From NCBI GenBank assembly GCA_024639325.1, contig JAHEIO010000005.1, positions 1-64,000 of the forward strand: 64,000 nt of DNA, given 5' to 3'. The stretch comes from Gammaproteobacteria bacterium (lineage in GTDB: Bacteria > Pseudomonadota > Gammaproteobacteria > Arenicellales > JAANXG01). The translations under genes and the position numbers were made by a program. Positions 28,663-37,831 of this stretch are shown piece by piece (positions within the stretch are counted from its first letter, which is position 1; the number at the start of each line of letters is the position of its first letter). The notes under the pieces are model-generated. The model was given only the letters and a program-made list of their open reading frames with translations, was not told where the DNA came from and ran no database searches.

Positions 28663-29898
28663 ATGGGCGCATATGAATACAAGGCACTAGACTTACGCGG
28701 CCGGACGAAAAAAGGCGTTTCGTCCGGCGATTCCGCACGTCAAATCCGCCAGAAACTGCGCGAACAGGGATTGACTCCGATGAATGTCGTCCCAATCTCG
28801 GAGGAGGTGGCGAGCAGCAGGCGGTCGGCGCGGACAGACGGGTCCGGCCCGGTACGCCGCACCCGGATCAAGATCGGCGAGCTGGCCGTGATTACACGGC
28901 AATTTGCAACGCTGCTCGGCGCCGGACTTACCGTGGAAGAATCACTCTCGGCTCTAATTCAGCAAGCCGAGGGACATCAGGTCAAATCGGTGATGAGCGG
29001 GATTCGGTCGCAGGTCACGGAAGGCCATTCCCTGGCCGACGCCGTCTCCCGGTATCCACGGTCGTTTCCTGAGATTTACATGGCCTCCGTGGCGGCGGGC
29101 GAACAGAGCGGTAATCTGGACGAGGTCCTGGAGCGACTGGCGGATTACATCGAAGCTCGTCAGGGGATCCAGCAGCGAATAGGGATCGCGCTGATTTACC
29201 CCATAATACTGACCGTTGTGGCGGTGCTCATAGTGACCGGGTTGCTGACCTATGTCGTGCCACAGGTCGTCAAGGTCTTCGAGGACACCGGCCAGGACCT
29301 GCCTTTACTGACTGAAATGCTGATAACGGTAAGTCAGCTATTGCTGAAATATGGCGGGTGGCTGATAGGCTTAGTTTTGTTAACCATTTTAGTGGTGTTT
29401 GTGGCACTCAAAAATGAGCGGATCAGGTTTGCGCTGCACGGGACTTTCCTCAAGTTGCCCGGAATTCGCCGGCTGTCACGGGGAGTCAACACGGCGCGCA
29501 TGTCGCGCACCCTGGCGATCATGGCCGGCAGCGGGGTGCCGCTGTTGTCCGCAATGCGATCGAGTGAAGGTGTGATTTCAAATCTTGTACTTCGCAATAA
29601 CCTGAATGAAGCGGCGTCGGAGGTGGCGGAAGGCGTGAGCATCAACCGGGCACTCGCGCGCAGTGGAAATTTTCCCCCGCTGCTCGTTCAGATGGTCGCC
29701 AGCGGTGAAAGGAGCGGCCGCCTTGGGGAGATGCTGGACAAGGCCGCCAACGCGATGGAGAAGGAACTGGAATCCCGGATTGCGGTACTGGTCGGCCTGT
29801 TCGAACCCGCTATGATATTGATTATGGGTGGCGTGGTCCTGGTAATCGTGCTGGCAATTCTGCTTCCAATATTCGATTTGAATCAATTGATAGGTTGA
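28663..29898 (+). CDS. gspF: Type II secretion inner-membrane platform protein GspF
   Basis: The 411-residue protein has an N-terminal YEYKALDLRGRTKKGV element and two copies of the T2SSF domain (about 70-200 and 275-400), with conserved FATLLGAGLTVEESL and LAIMAGSGVPLLSAM. Three strong membrane helices include IYPIILTVVAVLIVTGLLTYVVP and AMILIMGGVVLVIVLAILLPIF. It forms the membrane platform with GspE and GspL. Confidence 0.95.
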   Translation: MGAYEYKALDLRGRTKKGVSSGDSARQIRQKLREQGLTPMNVVPISEEVASSRRSARTDGSGPVRRTRIKIGELAVITRQFATLLGAGLTVEESLSALIQQAEGHQVKSVMSGIRSQVTEGHSLADAVSRYPRSFPEIYMASVAAGEQSGNLDEVLERLADYIEARQGIQQRIGIALIYPIILTVVAVLIVTGLLTYVVPQVVKVFEDTGQDLPLLTEMLITVSQLLLKYGGWLIGLVLLTILVVFVALKNERIRFALHGTFLKLPGIRRLSRGVNTARMSRTLAIMAGSGVPLLSAMRSSEGVISNLVLRNNLNEAASEVAEGVSINRALARSGNFPPLLVQMVASGERSGRLGEMLDKAANAMEKELESRIAVLVGLFEPAMILIMGGVVLVIVLAILLPIFDLNQLIG

Positions 29899-29907
29899 GG
29901 TGATTTG

Positions 29908-30339
29908 ATGAGACAACGTGGTTTTACGCTTATCGAAATTATGGTGGTTGTGGTAATCATCGGTTTGCTCGCGACCCTGGTGCTGCCGCGGGTGCTCGGC
30001 CGACAGGACCAGGCCATGATCGCGAAAGCCAAGGTCGATATTCAGGCATTGTCGTCCGCATTGAAATTATACAAACTGGACAACTTCAACTACCCGAGCA
30101 CCGAACAGGGGCTGGAGTCCCTGACCAAGCCGCCCGCTGGCGATCCTCCCGCAAAATACTGGAAAAAAGGCGGCTATATCGAACGACTGCCCGCGGACCC
30201 ATGGGGCAATCCGTATCAATACCTTAGCCCCGGTGAAAAAATGGAGTTCGATATTTGGTCATTCGGTGCCGACGGACGCACCGGCGGAGACGGAACCAGC
30301 GCGGAAATCGGAAACTGGAATCTGGATGAACGAAGATAG
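29908..30339 (+). CDS. gspG: Major pseudopilin GspG
   Basis: The 143-residue precursor starts at ATG 29908 behind GAGGTGA. A short leader is cut before FTLIEIMVVVVIIGLLATLVLP. The C-terminal globular part carries the major-pseudopilin signature: NYPSTEQGLESL, LPADPWGNPYQYLSPG and FDIWSFGADGRTGGDGTSAEIGNW, the calcium-binding loop. It builds the shaft of the T2SS pseudopilus. Confidence 0.96.
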   Translation: MRQRGFTLIEIMVVVVIIGLLATLVLPRVLGRQDQAMIAKAKVDIQALSSALKLYKLDNFNYPSTEQGLESLTKPPAGDPPAKYWKKGGYIERLPADPWGNPYQYLSPGEKMEFDIWSFGADGRTGGDGTSAEIGNWNLDERR

Positions 30340-30406
30340 TACCAGCCGGTGTACCGGGCCGGGCCGAACCGGTTTCCGGTAACGATTGGAGCCGGGCTTG
30401 GCCGCA

Positions 30407-30922
30407 ATGGGACGCTCATATCAGGGCAAAGTGGTGAACTCGCACCAGGCCGGGTTTACCCTGCTGGAAATCATGGTGGTCGTGGTTCTCATCGCTCTAA
30501 CCGTAACACTCGTCAGCGTCAACCTGGACAGGGACCGGGATCAGATTGCTCGCAACGAGGCATTTAGGTTCGCAAAACTCATTGAACATATTCGAGAGGA
30601 AAGCATACTTACGGGCAAGGTCTACGCAGTCGAAGTCGACGAGCACAATAAGTCGTATCGGTTCATGGAAGCCGGCGAGCAATGGACACCTGTGAGTCAT
30701 GACGATTTGTTGAGGAAACGGCTGTTCCCGGAATATCTGTCCATAAAATTCGACGCGCTGCAGGGTGTTGGCGAGGACGGGCCCGGACTGTTGATCGTTC
30801 AGGGTCTCGGCGACGTTTCGCCGTTCCAGCTGGTGCTGGCCGGAGACGATTACCTGCATGTGGTCAAGCTGGACGACGCACTCAATGTGATCGTCGAGCA
30901 GGTGGCGCGTGATGAATCGTAA
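30407..30922 (+). CDS. gspH: Minor pseudopilin GspH
   Basis: A prepilin leader ends before FTLLEIMVVVVLIALTVTLVSVNLD, with Glu at +5. The remainder (FAKLIEHIREESILTGKVYAVEVDE) fits GspH. It has 171 residues from ATG 30407; TTG 30398, with GGAG seven bases upstream, would be an equally defensible start. It overlaps gspI by several codons. GspH sits near the pseudopilus base-tip junction in the GspH-I-J-K set. Confidence 0.88.
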   Translation: MGRSYQGKVVNSHQAGFTLLEIMVVVVLIALTVTLVSVNLDRDRDQIARNEAFRFAKLIEHIREESILTGKVYAVEVDEHNKSYRFMEAGEQWTPVSHDDLLRKRLFPEYLSIKFDALQGVGEDGPGLLIVQGLGDVSPFQLVLAGDDYLHVVKLDDALNVIVEQVARDES

Positions 30923-31439
30923 CCAGGGGTTTACGCTGCTGGAGATCCTTGCGGCTCTGACTATTACCGTGGTCGGCATTACCGCGGTGGTCAAGGCCGC
31001 AGGCAGTGCGGTGGATGTGGTGCAGACCTCGGAAGACCGGATCCTTGGATCCTGGATAGCGAGTAACCGGGTGGCTGAATTACGTCTGGGCAGGACCTGG
31101 CCCGGTGCCTCGACCCGAGATCTCTCCGAAAAGCTCGGAGGAGAGGATTGGTATTACAGAGAGACGATCAGCACCACGAGCGATCCTGATCTGATGCGGG
31201 TCGACATTTCGGTATACAAAGATAAGGAGCACCTTGATTTCAGCGCGAAATTGTTCGGCTACTTATCGAAATACTCGCCTCCGAGTGAACTCCCTTTGGC
31301 CTGGGCCGACGAACTCGGTGGGCAGGATCGGGAGGGCGGTTCGAACGAAATTGGTGACCAGGCCGAAACCAATGAACAGGCGGCCCAGGACGGGGTGAAT
31401 GAAAATGACCAGCAAAACCAGCAAGATGGTGATGATTGA
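30912..31439 (+). CDS. gspI: Minor pseudopilin GspI with acidic C-terminal tail
   Basis: Starting at ATG 30912 (MNRNQGFTLLEILAALTITVVGITAV), the prepilin motif and the later block SWIASNRVAELRLG are typical of GspI. The family usually ends near residue 125. This one has 175, the last 40 or so being rich in Glu, Asp, Asn and Gln (EIGDQAETNEQAAQDGVNE). The 3' end overlaps the start of gspJ, so the tail may come from the overlap. Confidence 0.9.
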   Translation: MNRNQGFTLLEILAALTITVVGITAVVKAAGSAVDVVQTSEDRILGSWIASNRVAELRLGRTWPGASTRDLSEKLGGEDWYYRETISTTSDPDLMRVDISVYKDKEHLDFSAKLFGYLSKYSPPSELPLAWADELGGQDREGGSNEIGDQAETNEQAAQDGVNENDQQNQQDGDD

Positions 31440-32115
31440 AATGCCTCCGCCCGCTGAATCATCCGTAAATCTTAAAGTGCCTGAAGAGACGAGGCATTCC
31501 GAAAGGTCGAACCTGTGCGGGGGATTCACGCTGCTTGAAATGGTGGTTGCCATCGGCATATTCGCCATCATCGCGGTCATCAGCTACTCGAGTCTGGTTC
31601 AGTTTATCGACACCAGGGATACGATCGAATCAAGGCACGAGGAACTGGCTGCGCTTCAGATGACGATGACTCTAATCGGACGGGATGCACGCTTTATGAT
31701 CAACCGCCCGGTCAGGGACAGCTACGGGGACGAAGAGGCAATGCTGCTGAGCGGCGAAAGCCTTGCGCTGGCGGAGAGCGAATTTTTCAGGCTGACGACC
31801 AGCCACCCAGATCCCCGCATCGGACTTACGTCGCGATCGCAGCGTGTCGGGTGGCGTTTACAGGATGGTGATCTTCAGCGGGTTAGGTGGGACGTGCTGG
31901 ACAGGGACGAGGACAGCAAGGAATACATACGGACCGTCCTCACCGGCGTTGCGATCGCGGAAGTCCGGTATTACACATTCTCGGAAGACGGTGAACTGGA
32001 GACGATAGACGAGTGGGATATCGCTTCGTCGCTGCCCGCCGGTATCGAATTCCTGCTGACCATGGACAGCGGCAAGGTGTACAGAAGGGTGTTTGCCGTG
32101 GCGGGCAGCAGTTGA
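31405..32115 (+). CDS. gspJ: Minor pseudopilin GspJ with long leader
   Basis: The prepilin motif GFTLLEMVVAIGIFAIIAVISYSSLVQ and the downstream ALQMTMTLIGRDARFMINRPVRD block are GspJ. The start is uncertain. ATG 31405 has GGGGTG at good spacing but gives a leader of about 40 residues, while later ATGs (31426, 31432, 31441) would give about 27-32. Leaders of 6-15 residues are usual. GspJ joins GspI and GspK at the pseudopilus tip. Confidence 0.87.
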   Translation: MTSKTSKMVMIEMPPPAESSVNLKVPEETRHSERSNLCGGFTLLEMVVAIGIFAIIAVISYSSLVQFIDTRDTIESRHEELAALQMTMTLIGRDARFMINRPVRDSYGDEEAMLLSGESLALAESEFFRLTTSHPDPRIGLTSRSQRVGWRLQDGDLQRVRWDVLDRDEDSKEYIRTVLTGVAIAEVRYYTFSEDGELETIDEWDIASSLPAGIEFLLTMDSGKVYRRVFAVAGSS

Positions 32116-33065
32116 TGAAGCGCAGCTTACTGCCACCATGTCTTCAAGTGCAGACAGGCGTTGCGCTGCTTACCGTTCTGCTGATACTGACGCTGATGAC
32201 CTCACTGGTGGTGTATCTCATCGAAGACGAGTATCTGGCGGTGCGCCGAATCTCAAATCACCGGGATTACGAACAGCTCTATCAGATGATGGTCGGTAAC
32301 GAACAGTGGGCGGTGAAGGTGCTGGAAAGGGATCTGAAAACGAACAAAACGGATCACCTCAACGAGGTCTGGAACAACCTGTTACCGGAGACGAAGGTCA
32401 ATGACGGAAGCATGCAGGCGATCGTCGTCGACATGCAGGGCAAGTTCAACCTGAACAATCTGAAGAAAAAAAACGATGCCTGGTATGCGGTTTTTCAGAG
32501 TCTGCTGCGCGTGCTAGAACTTGATGAATCACTTGCCGACGCCGTGGTCGACTGGATCGATGAAGACCAGAACGTAAGCGGCGCCCGAAGCGCGGAAGAT
32601 CCGGAATATCTTCTAAAGAACCCGTCCTATAGATCCGCGAACCGTATGCTGGGCAGCGTGGGTGAATTGATCTGGGTGGAAGGCTTCGATGAAAAATCGA
32701 TCACGCTGTTGGCACCCTATGTATCAGCGCTGCCGGCGAGCGAAATGAAAATCAATATCAACACCGCGGCAAATCCGGTGCTGCGGGCGTTGACCAAGGA
32801 GATACTGAGCGAATCCGCGGCGGAGGTGCTGGTGGCGGGACGCGGTGAAACGGGATACGAAAACATAGATGACTTTCTGGTGATGACCGAACTCGCCGGG
32901 CGCGCGCAGGAAGTCGCCCCGTTGGTAACGGTATCCAGCCTGTTTTTTGAGGTCCAGGGAAGGGCGCGATACGGCAGGCTGACCGGTGCCATATATTCGG
33001 TACTCGCGAAAGATCTGACTACACAGCAGGTCAAAGTAGTGCAAAGACGGCGCGGTTATTCATGA
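32115..33065 (+). CDS. gspK: Minor pseudopilin GspK
   Basis: The protein has 316 residues from ATG 32115, which shares one base with the gspJ stop; the ORF-track extension lies in gspJ. The leader is followed by VALLTVLLILTLMTSLVVYL, without the +5 Glu, as is typical of GspK. The large globular domain includes VDMQGKFNLNNL, VVDWIDEDQNVSGARSAEDPEYL and ININTAANPVLRAL. GspK caps the pseudopilus. Confidence 0.94.
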   Translation: MKRSLLPPCLQVQTGVALLTVLLILTLMTSLVVYLIEDEYLAVRRISNHRDYEQLYQMMVGNEQWAVKVLERDLKTNKTDHLNEVWNNLLPETKVNDGSMQAIVVDMQGKFNLNNLKKKNDAWYAVFQSLLRVLELDESLADAVVDWIDEDQNVSGARSAEDPEYLLKNPSYRSANRMLGSVGELIWVEGFDEKSITLLAPYVSALPASEMKININTAANPVLRALTKEILSESAAEVLVAGRGETGYENIDDFLVMTELAGRAQEVAPLVTVSSLFFEVQGRARYGRLTGAIYSVLAKDLTTQQVKVVQRRRGYS

Positions 33066-34243
33066 TACTGTATTTTCACGCCGACCCCCCTCACGCGTGG
33101 GCGCTGGTGGATCGGCGCGGAAGCGTGGTGGAGGATGGGGTCTGCGACACCCTCAGCGAGATTCCAGTCCTCGCCAGGACCACGCAGGCGGTCGTCGTGG
33201 TTGCCGGCGAACTGGTTACCGTGCACGAAGTCCAGATGCCTGCCAGAAGCCGGGGAAAAGCCCTGGTCAGCGCACCGTACGTACTGGAAGAGAGGCTCGC
33301 TACGAATGTGGATGAACTCGCATTCACCCTGCTCGAGTTCGATCCTGGGAAGCACGCCACTATTGCGGTAGTGGAACAGGCTTATATCGAAGAATTACAG
33401 AAAAAGCTGGACGAGATTCCACTTTCCATGGACGCGGTGGTGCCGGAATATTTTATGGTCCCGCTGCATCAACAGGCTCGTCAGACACTGGCCAAAATGC
33501 CCAACGGCAAATACGCTCTCCGTATCGGCGAATTTGGCGGCATGATACTGGATGAAAATACGTTGGAATACTGGTGGCAGTCGCTAGCGGATCTCGACGC
33601 GGCCGTCGCGGTCAATGATTTCAAGGTCGCTCAGCAGTTGATCGAGTGGGGGGGCACCTCGGTCAGCGAGTGGCAAATCGGGGCGGATTTTCCCGATTGG
33701 TTGCGGCATGGGAAAACGGCGCCTGAACGTATCAATGTGATGGGCCCCACGAGCCCGGCCCACCGGTCAGGGGCGTCTTCAACGCTGCTGAAGGTAGCCG
33801 TGATCTTGTTCGGCATCGGTTTACTGGCCAGGATCGGAGTTGATCTATACGAAAACTACGCCCTTTATCGCCAAAATGAAATTCTCGAGCAGGAAATAGT
33901 GAAAGTGTTTCACGAGGCATTTCCGGACGTCAGAAGGATCGTCAATCCAAGATTGCAAATGGAGCAGGGCCTAAAGCAGCTTCGAACGGGTGCGATAGAT
34001 GCCGGGGCGTTTCAAACGATGTTGTCGTCGCTGGCTGCAGCAATACCCGGCGCGGGTGCGACGCTGGACGAAATCACCTTCAGGGATGATTTTCTTCTGG
34101 TGACCTGCACCACTAAAGACTTTGCCGGGCTCGACAGGCTCAAGGCAAAGTTTTCGGAGAACAGGGATGTGCGTGTGGAGCTCATTTCTTCGGGTTCCAG
34201 GGACAATAAAGTCAGTGCCCGGTTCAAACTGCAGCGGGCTTGA
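33062..34243 (+). CDS. gspL: Type II secretion protein GspL
   Basis: The 393-residue protein starts at ATG 33062, overlapping the gspK stop (ATGA). The cytoplasmic actin-like domain (to about residue 240) contains PARSRGKALVSAPYVLEERLA, which docks GspE. A single membrane helix (TLLKVAVILFGIGLLARIGV) is followed by a ferredoxin-like periplasmic domain near 320-393. It bridges GspE, GspF and GspM. Confidence 0.92.
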   Translation: MILYFHADPPHAWALVDRRGSVVEDGVCDTLSEIPVLARTTQAVVVVAGELVTVHEVQMPARSRGKALVSAPYVLEERLATNVDELAFTLLEFDPGKHATIAVVEQAYIEELQKKLDEIPLSMDAVVPEYFMVPLHQQARQTLAKMPNGKYALRIGEFGGMILDENTLEYWWQSLADLDAAVAVNDFKVAQQLIEWGGTSVSEWQIGADFPDWLRHGKTAPERINVMGPTSPAHRSGASSTLLKVAVILFGIGLLARIGVDLYENYALYRQNEILEQEIVKVFHEAFPDVRRIVNPRLQMEQGLKQLRTGAIDAGAFQTMLSSLAAAIPGAGATLDEITFRDDFLLVTCTTKDFAGLDRLKAKFSENRDVRVELISSGSRDNKVSARFKLQRA

Positions 34244-34323
34244 TCCGATATGTTCATTGTCTGGAAATGTATCTCGACCATGAATTCAAGCTGCCTAAGC
34301 GCGCAGCATTTTCGGGCTGACCC

Positions 34324-34806
34324 ATGACACCGTTTGGAAACAGATTGCAGAGCCTGTCACCGCGGGAGCGTGCGGTGTTTCTGTTCGGAGTCGTCGCCGC
34401 CGTATTGATCGTCCTTTACTCATTCGTATGGCAACCCTGGCAGGAAGAACTCGACCGATTGAGAACCCAGGTACCGATCAAGCGCGAAAACCTAGCATGG
34501 ATGCAGCAACAGGCTCGAACCATTGAGCCACTGGTAAAAAAAGCGGGCGAGAAGAAAAAAGCGGACGACAAACCACTATTGACTCTTGTTGAGCAAAGCG
34601 CCAAGAGTTCAAAAATGGACTCTTATATTCGTCGAATGGCCCCGGGAGAGGGGGAGCAGGTGAAGATCTGGTTGACCGAAGCAGATTTCGACCGGTGGGT
34701 GGTCTGGCTCGAAGCCCTCCGCACGAGCGGAATCGAGGTCGAATCCGCGACAATCAATCGCGCCAAGGACAATAAGGTCACGATAAGAATGACCCTGCAG
34801 AGATAG
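34324..34806 (+). CDS. gspM: Type II secretion protein GspM
   Basis: The 160-residue bitopic protein begins with the GspM pattern LQSLSPRERAVFLFGVVAAVLIVLYSFVWQPW. A coiled linker and a small periplasmic domain follow (VWLEALRTSGIEVESATINR). It stabilises GspL. The operon ends here: no gspN and no prepilin peptidase gene is attached, and an oppositely oriented gene follows. Confidence 0.92.
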   Translation: MTPFGNRLQSLSPRERAVFLFGVVAAVLIVLYSFVWQPWQEELDRLRTQVPIKRENLAWMQQQARTIEPLVKKAGEKKKADDKPLLTLVEQSAKSSKMDSYIRRMAPGEGEQVKIWLTEADFDRWVVWLEALRTSGIEVESATINRAKDNKVTIRMTLQR

Positions 34807-34826
34807 CACCCTATTGACTTTCGGTG

Positions 34827-35999
34827 CTATGCCGAATGTGAAATCTCCTCTATTTCTTTTTTTCCTATACGGTGTTTCTCGAAAAGAAGGACCAGTCCAC
34901 CGACCAGGGAGAGTGCGGTGAACACAATCCGATAAAGTATGGAGAGGGCGATGGCGCGTGTGCTCATCACCAGACCGGCGTTAGGTGTGTCCGTGAGATA
35001 GACGGCGCCGTAATCTCCGAACAACTTGGCGTAGAGAGCTTCTCCTATGCCCCAGCCGTTGGGTGCGATGGGTATCGCCGAAACGATAATGATAATGGGC
35101 ACCAGAACGAAGTATTCGTGAGGCGGCACCCCAACACCAATGGCCATCCCGTACATCACTACCCCCGACACCGACACGATGTGGTTGACGATACCAAGTG
35201 CCAGCCACAAGCCGATGCCCGCTTTGTGGCTGCGGTAATGATATATCGCTTCGTCGATTTCCTTGAGCAGGCTCTGGATCTTCACAGGTAATTTTCGTGC
35301 CAGGTGTTTCAGGCCTATCCCGGACCTCAAGCGGCGGCTGAACAGCAGCGAAAGCCCCAGGCTCCCGGCCAGCAGGAGCGACCAGATCGCGATGGCAAGC
35401 TCCATGAACCGATCCGTGTAGAACAGCACAACAATTGCCGCCAGCAGGGCCAGCGAAGTCAGGCCCAGGATTCTGTCAACAAAAACGGACAGCACCGCCG
35501 GGACCCGGTCGCTGCTGCAGCGTCGTGCAATATAGATTGCCTTGACCAGGTCTCCCCCGGTTTGGCCCGGAATGACGTTGTTGAAAAACAAACCCAGCCA
35601 GGTATAGCGGATGCTGTCGAACAGGGTGACATTGAGATTGTTCGCCCCCAGCAGCCACCACCATCGGACGGCCGAAAAAATTACGCTCAGGACTATGCAA
35701 ACAACACCGATGACGAAATACAGCGGATCGAGGTTGCGGAAATAGGTGAACAGACCGGGGGAAACCTTGGCACGGTCGCTGTCCTGGGCTATTTCAAGGG
35801 TTTGGGAGTCTCCGTTCGGGAGAAACCGAACAACCGTATCGTCCCAATCGCCGACTATCTCACCGATCAGTACCCGTTCGGGCTCGCCGCCAGCGGCAAG
35901 GTAGGTGACGTTGTCGTGCCACTGAATGTTGCTGAGTACGTAGAAGATCAACCCCGCCACGATCAGCAGCTTGACAATATTGGTAATTGTTTTTCGCAC
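34827..35999 (-). CDS. Flippase-like integral membrane protein (UPF0104/LPG-synthase TM family)
   Basis: The protein has 390 residues if started at GTG 35999 (MRKTITNIVKLLIVAGLIFYVL). The ORF track extends to 36155 but would overlap the recJ start; ATG-like 36068 is an alternative. Diagnostic features are VRWWWLLGANNLNVTLFDSIRYTWLGLFFNNVIPGQTGGDLVKA, a conserved block of the AglD/MprF-transmembrane family, and VSAIPIAPNGWGIGEALYAKLF. A soluble insert near residues 35-85 follows the first helix. The family is linked to lipid or polyprenyl-sugar flipping, but the substrate is unknown. Confidence 0.82.
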   Translation of the reverse strand: MRKTITNIVKLLIVAGLIFYVLSNIQWHDNVTYLAAGGEPERVLIGEIVGDWDDTVVRFLPNGDSQTLEIAQDSDRAKVSPGLFTYFRNLDPLYFVIGVVCIVLSVIFSAVRWWWLLGANNLNVTLFDSIRYTWLGLFFNNVIPGQTGGDLVKAIYIARRCSSDRVPAVLSVFVDRILGLTSLALLAAIVVLFYTDRFMELAIAIWSLLLAGSLGLSLLFSRRLRSGIGLKHLARKLPVKIQSLLKEIDEAIYHYRSHKAGIGLWLALGIVNHIVSVSGVVMYGMAIGVGVPPHEYFVLVPIIIIVSAIPIAPNGWGIGEALYAKLFGDYGAVYLTDTPNAGLVMSTRAIALSILYRIVFTALSLVGGLVLLFEKHRIGKKEIEEISHSA

Positions 36000-36092
36000 G
36001 CGGCCCGCCAGCCCGATTGGATTCGTGCAACGATTATAGTCCAAAGGTGTGGTATATAGCGTTATGCACATGCCGATCAACACGGAAAACCA

Positions 36093-37829
36093 ATGAACCG
36101 CTCTATCGAGATCAGACCACGTCCCCCGGGTTCGTTCCTCAGCACTGCTATACACCCACGGCTTTCACAGATCTACGCTGCACGCCATGTAAAATCTGAT
36201 GAAGATATAGATTATCGCCTCGAAAATTTGCTGTCTCCGGAAGATCTTCCCGGCATCGCAGACGCACTGGATATTCTAGAAGACTGCCTGGAGCGGGATG
36301 CCCGGATCGTGTTTGTCGGCGATTTCGATGCCGATGGTGCCACGAGCACCGTCGTGGGCCTCAACGCGCTTGCCGCCATGGGTGCCAGCGAGGTTGACTA
36401 TCTCGTCCCCAACCGCTTTGAGCACGGCTACGGCTTGAGTGCCGAGATAGTCAGGAATGCATCTAAAAAACGTCCTGACCTGCTGATCACCGTCGATAAT
36501 GGGATAGCGAATGTCGAGGGGGTGGAAGTAGCCAAGGACCACGGGATGTCCGTGATCATCACTGATCATCACCTGCCTGGTGATCGATTGCCCCGGGCGG
36601 ATGCCATCGTCAACCCAAACCTCAACGGCAGTCCGTTTGGCAGTAACGCCCTTGCCGGAGTTGGCGTGATTTTCTATCTGATGGTTGCGCTCAGGAGCAG
36701 GCTGCGAGATAGGGGGTGGTTCGGTGAAGATAGACCGCAACCCAATCTGGGAGAACTTCTGGACCTGGTTGCAATTGGCACCGTTGCCGACCTGGTGCCC
36801 CTCGACAGGAATAATCGGATCCTGGTAGCGAAGGGCTTGGACCGGATCAACTCGGGAAGGAGTCGACCCGGTGTTTCCGCGCTGCTTTGTTTCTGCAGCG
36901 GGCGGATCGGAGAAATCAGCACATCGGACCTGGGTTTCGCGGTGGCTCCAAGACTGAATGCCGCCGGCAGGCTGAAAGACATGTCCCTAGGTATTGAATG
37001 TCTCTTGTCCGACGATTCAATGCGGGCGTCCGACATGGCGGGAGAGCTCGATCGATTGAACAAGGAAAGGCGGGAAATCGAATCCAAAATGAAAAAGCAG
37101 GCGATCGAATTAGTCGACGCTATGCATCTGTCCGGTGTCGCCGGGTACGGCCTATGCCTGTACGACGAACGCTGGCACCAGGGCATCGTGGGTCTCGTCG
37201 CCAGTCGTATCAAGGATAGAACGGGTAAACCGGTGATCGCTTTTGCCGATGCCGGAGACGACGAGCTAAAGGGATCGGCGAGGTCCGTGACCGGGCTGCA
37301 CATTCGTGACATCCTCAGCGATATTTGCACGCACCATCCTGGGCTTATCGTGCGTTTCGGGGGTCACGCGGCGGCGGCGGGGCTTTCTCTGAGGAAGAAT
37401 GACCTGAAACGGTTCAGCGACGCGTTCTCGCAGACAGTCGAGTCCCATTCAAGCGATGAGGGTGGCTATGGCATCGTGTATAGCGATGGAAGCCTCGGAG
37501 ACGAGGAACTTACGTTGGATTTTGCCGGATTATTGCGCTGTTCGGGGCCGTGGGGACAGCATTTTCCCGAGCCTATGTTCGACGATGAGTTCAACGTGCT
37601 GGATAGTAAAACTGTGGGGAATGGTCATTTGAAGCTGCGTGTCCGCAAAAAAGGGAGCGCAACTGTCATTGACGCAATCGCGTTCAATCACGATGGCATG
37701 GTCGATAGCAAGAAAATGGAGAATGGCGTGCGAATGGTCTATACGCTCGACATCAACGAGTATCGGGGTGTGAGAAAACCACAACTCATCGTTCGACACC
37801 TTTTACCTGCTCAAGATGAGTCGAAATAG
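36093..37829 (+). CDS. recJ: Single-stranded-DNA-specific exonuclease RecJ
   Basis: This 578-residue DHH-family nuclease carries FVGDFDADGATST, ITVDNGIANVEG, VIITDHHLPG (DHH), the DHHA1 region with WHQGIVGLVASRIKDRTGKP, and RFGGHAAAAGLSL. It degrades single-stranded DNA 5' to 3' in recombination and mismatch repair. The start ATG 36093 has a divergent gene upstream. A PolB-like exonuclease gene follows after two bases. Confidence 0.96.
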   Translation: MNRSIEIRPRPPGSFLSTAIHPRLSQIYAARHVKSDEDIDYRLENLLSPEDLPGIADALDILEDCLERDARIVFVGDFDADGATSTVVGLNALAAMGASEVDYLVPNRFEHGYGLSAEIVRNASKKRPDLLITVDNGIANVEGVEVAKDHGMSVIITDHHLPGDRLPRADAIVNPNLNGSPFGSNALAGVGVIFYLMVALRSRLRDRGWFGEDRPQPNLGELLDLVAIGTVADLVPLDRNNRILVAKGLDRINSGRSRPGVSALLCFCSGRIGEISTSDLGFAVAPRLNAAGRLKDMSLGIECLLSDDSMRASDMAGELDRLNKERREIESKMKKQAIELVDAMHLSGVAGYGLCLYDERWHQGIVGLVASRIKDRTGKPVIAFADAGDDELKGSARSVTGLHIRDILSDICTHHPGLIVRFGGHAAAAGLSLRKNDLKRFSDAFSQTVESHSSDEGGYGIVYSDGSLGDEELTLDFAGLLRCSGPWGQHFPEPMFDDEFNVLDSKTVGNGHLKLRVRKKGSATVIDAIAFNHDGMVDSKKMENGVRMVYTLDINEYRGVRKPQLIVRHLLPAQDESK

Positions 37830-37831
37830 GC

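Noticed and set aside
34805-34828. AGCACC/GGTGCT inverted repeat at the gspM end as a terminator
   Set aside because: The six-base stem has a 12-base loop and no T-run.
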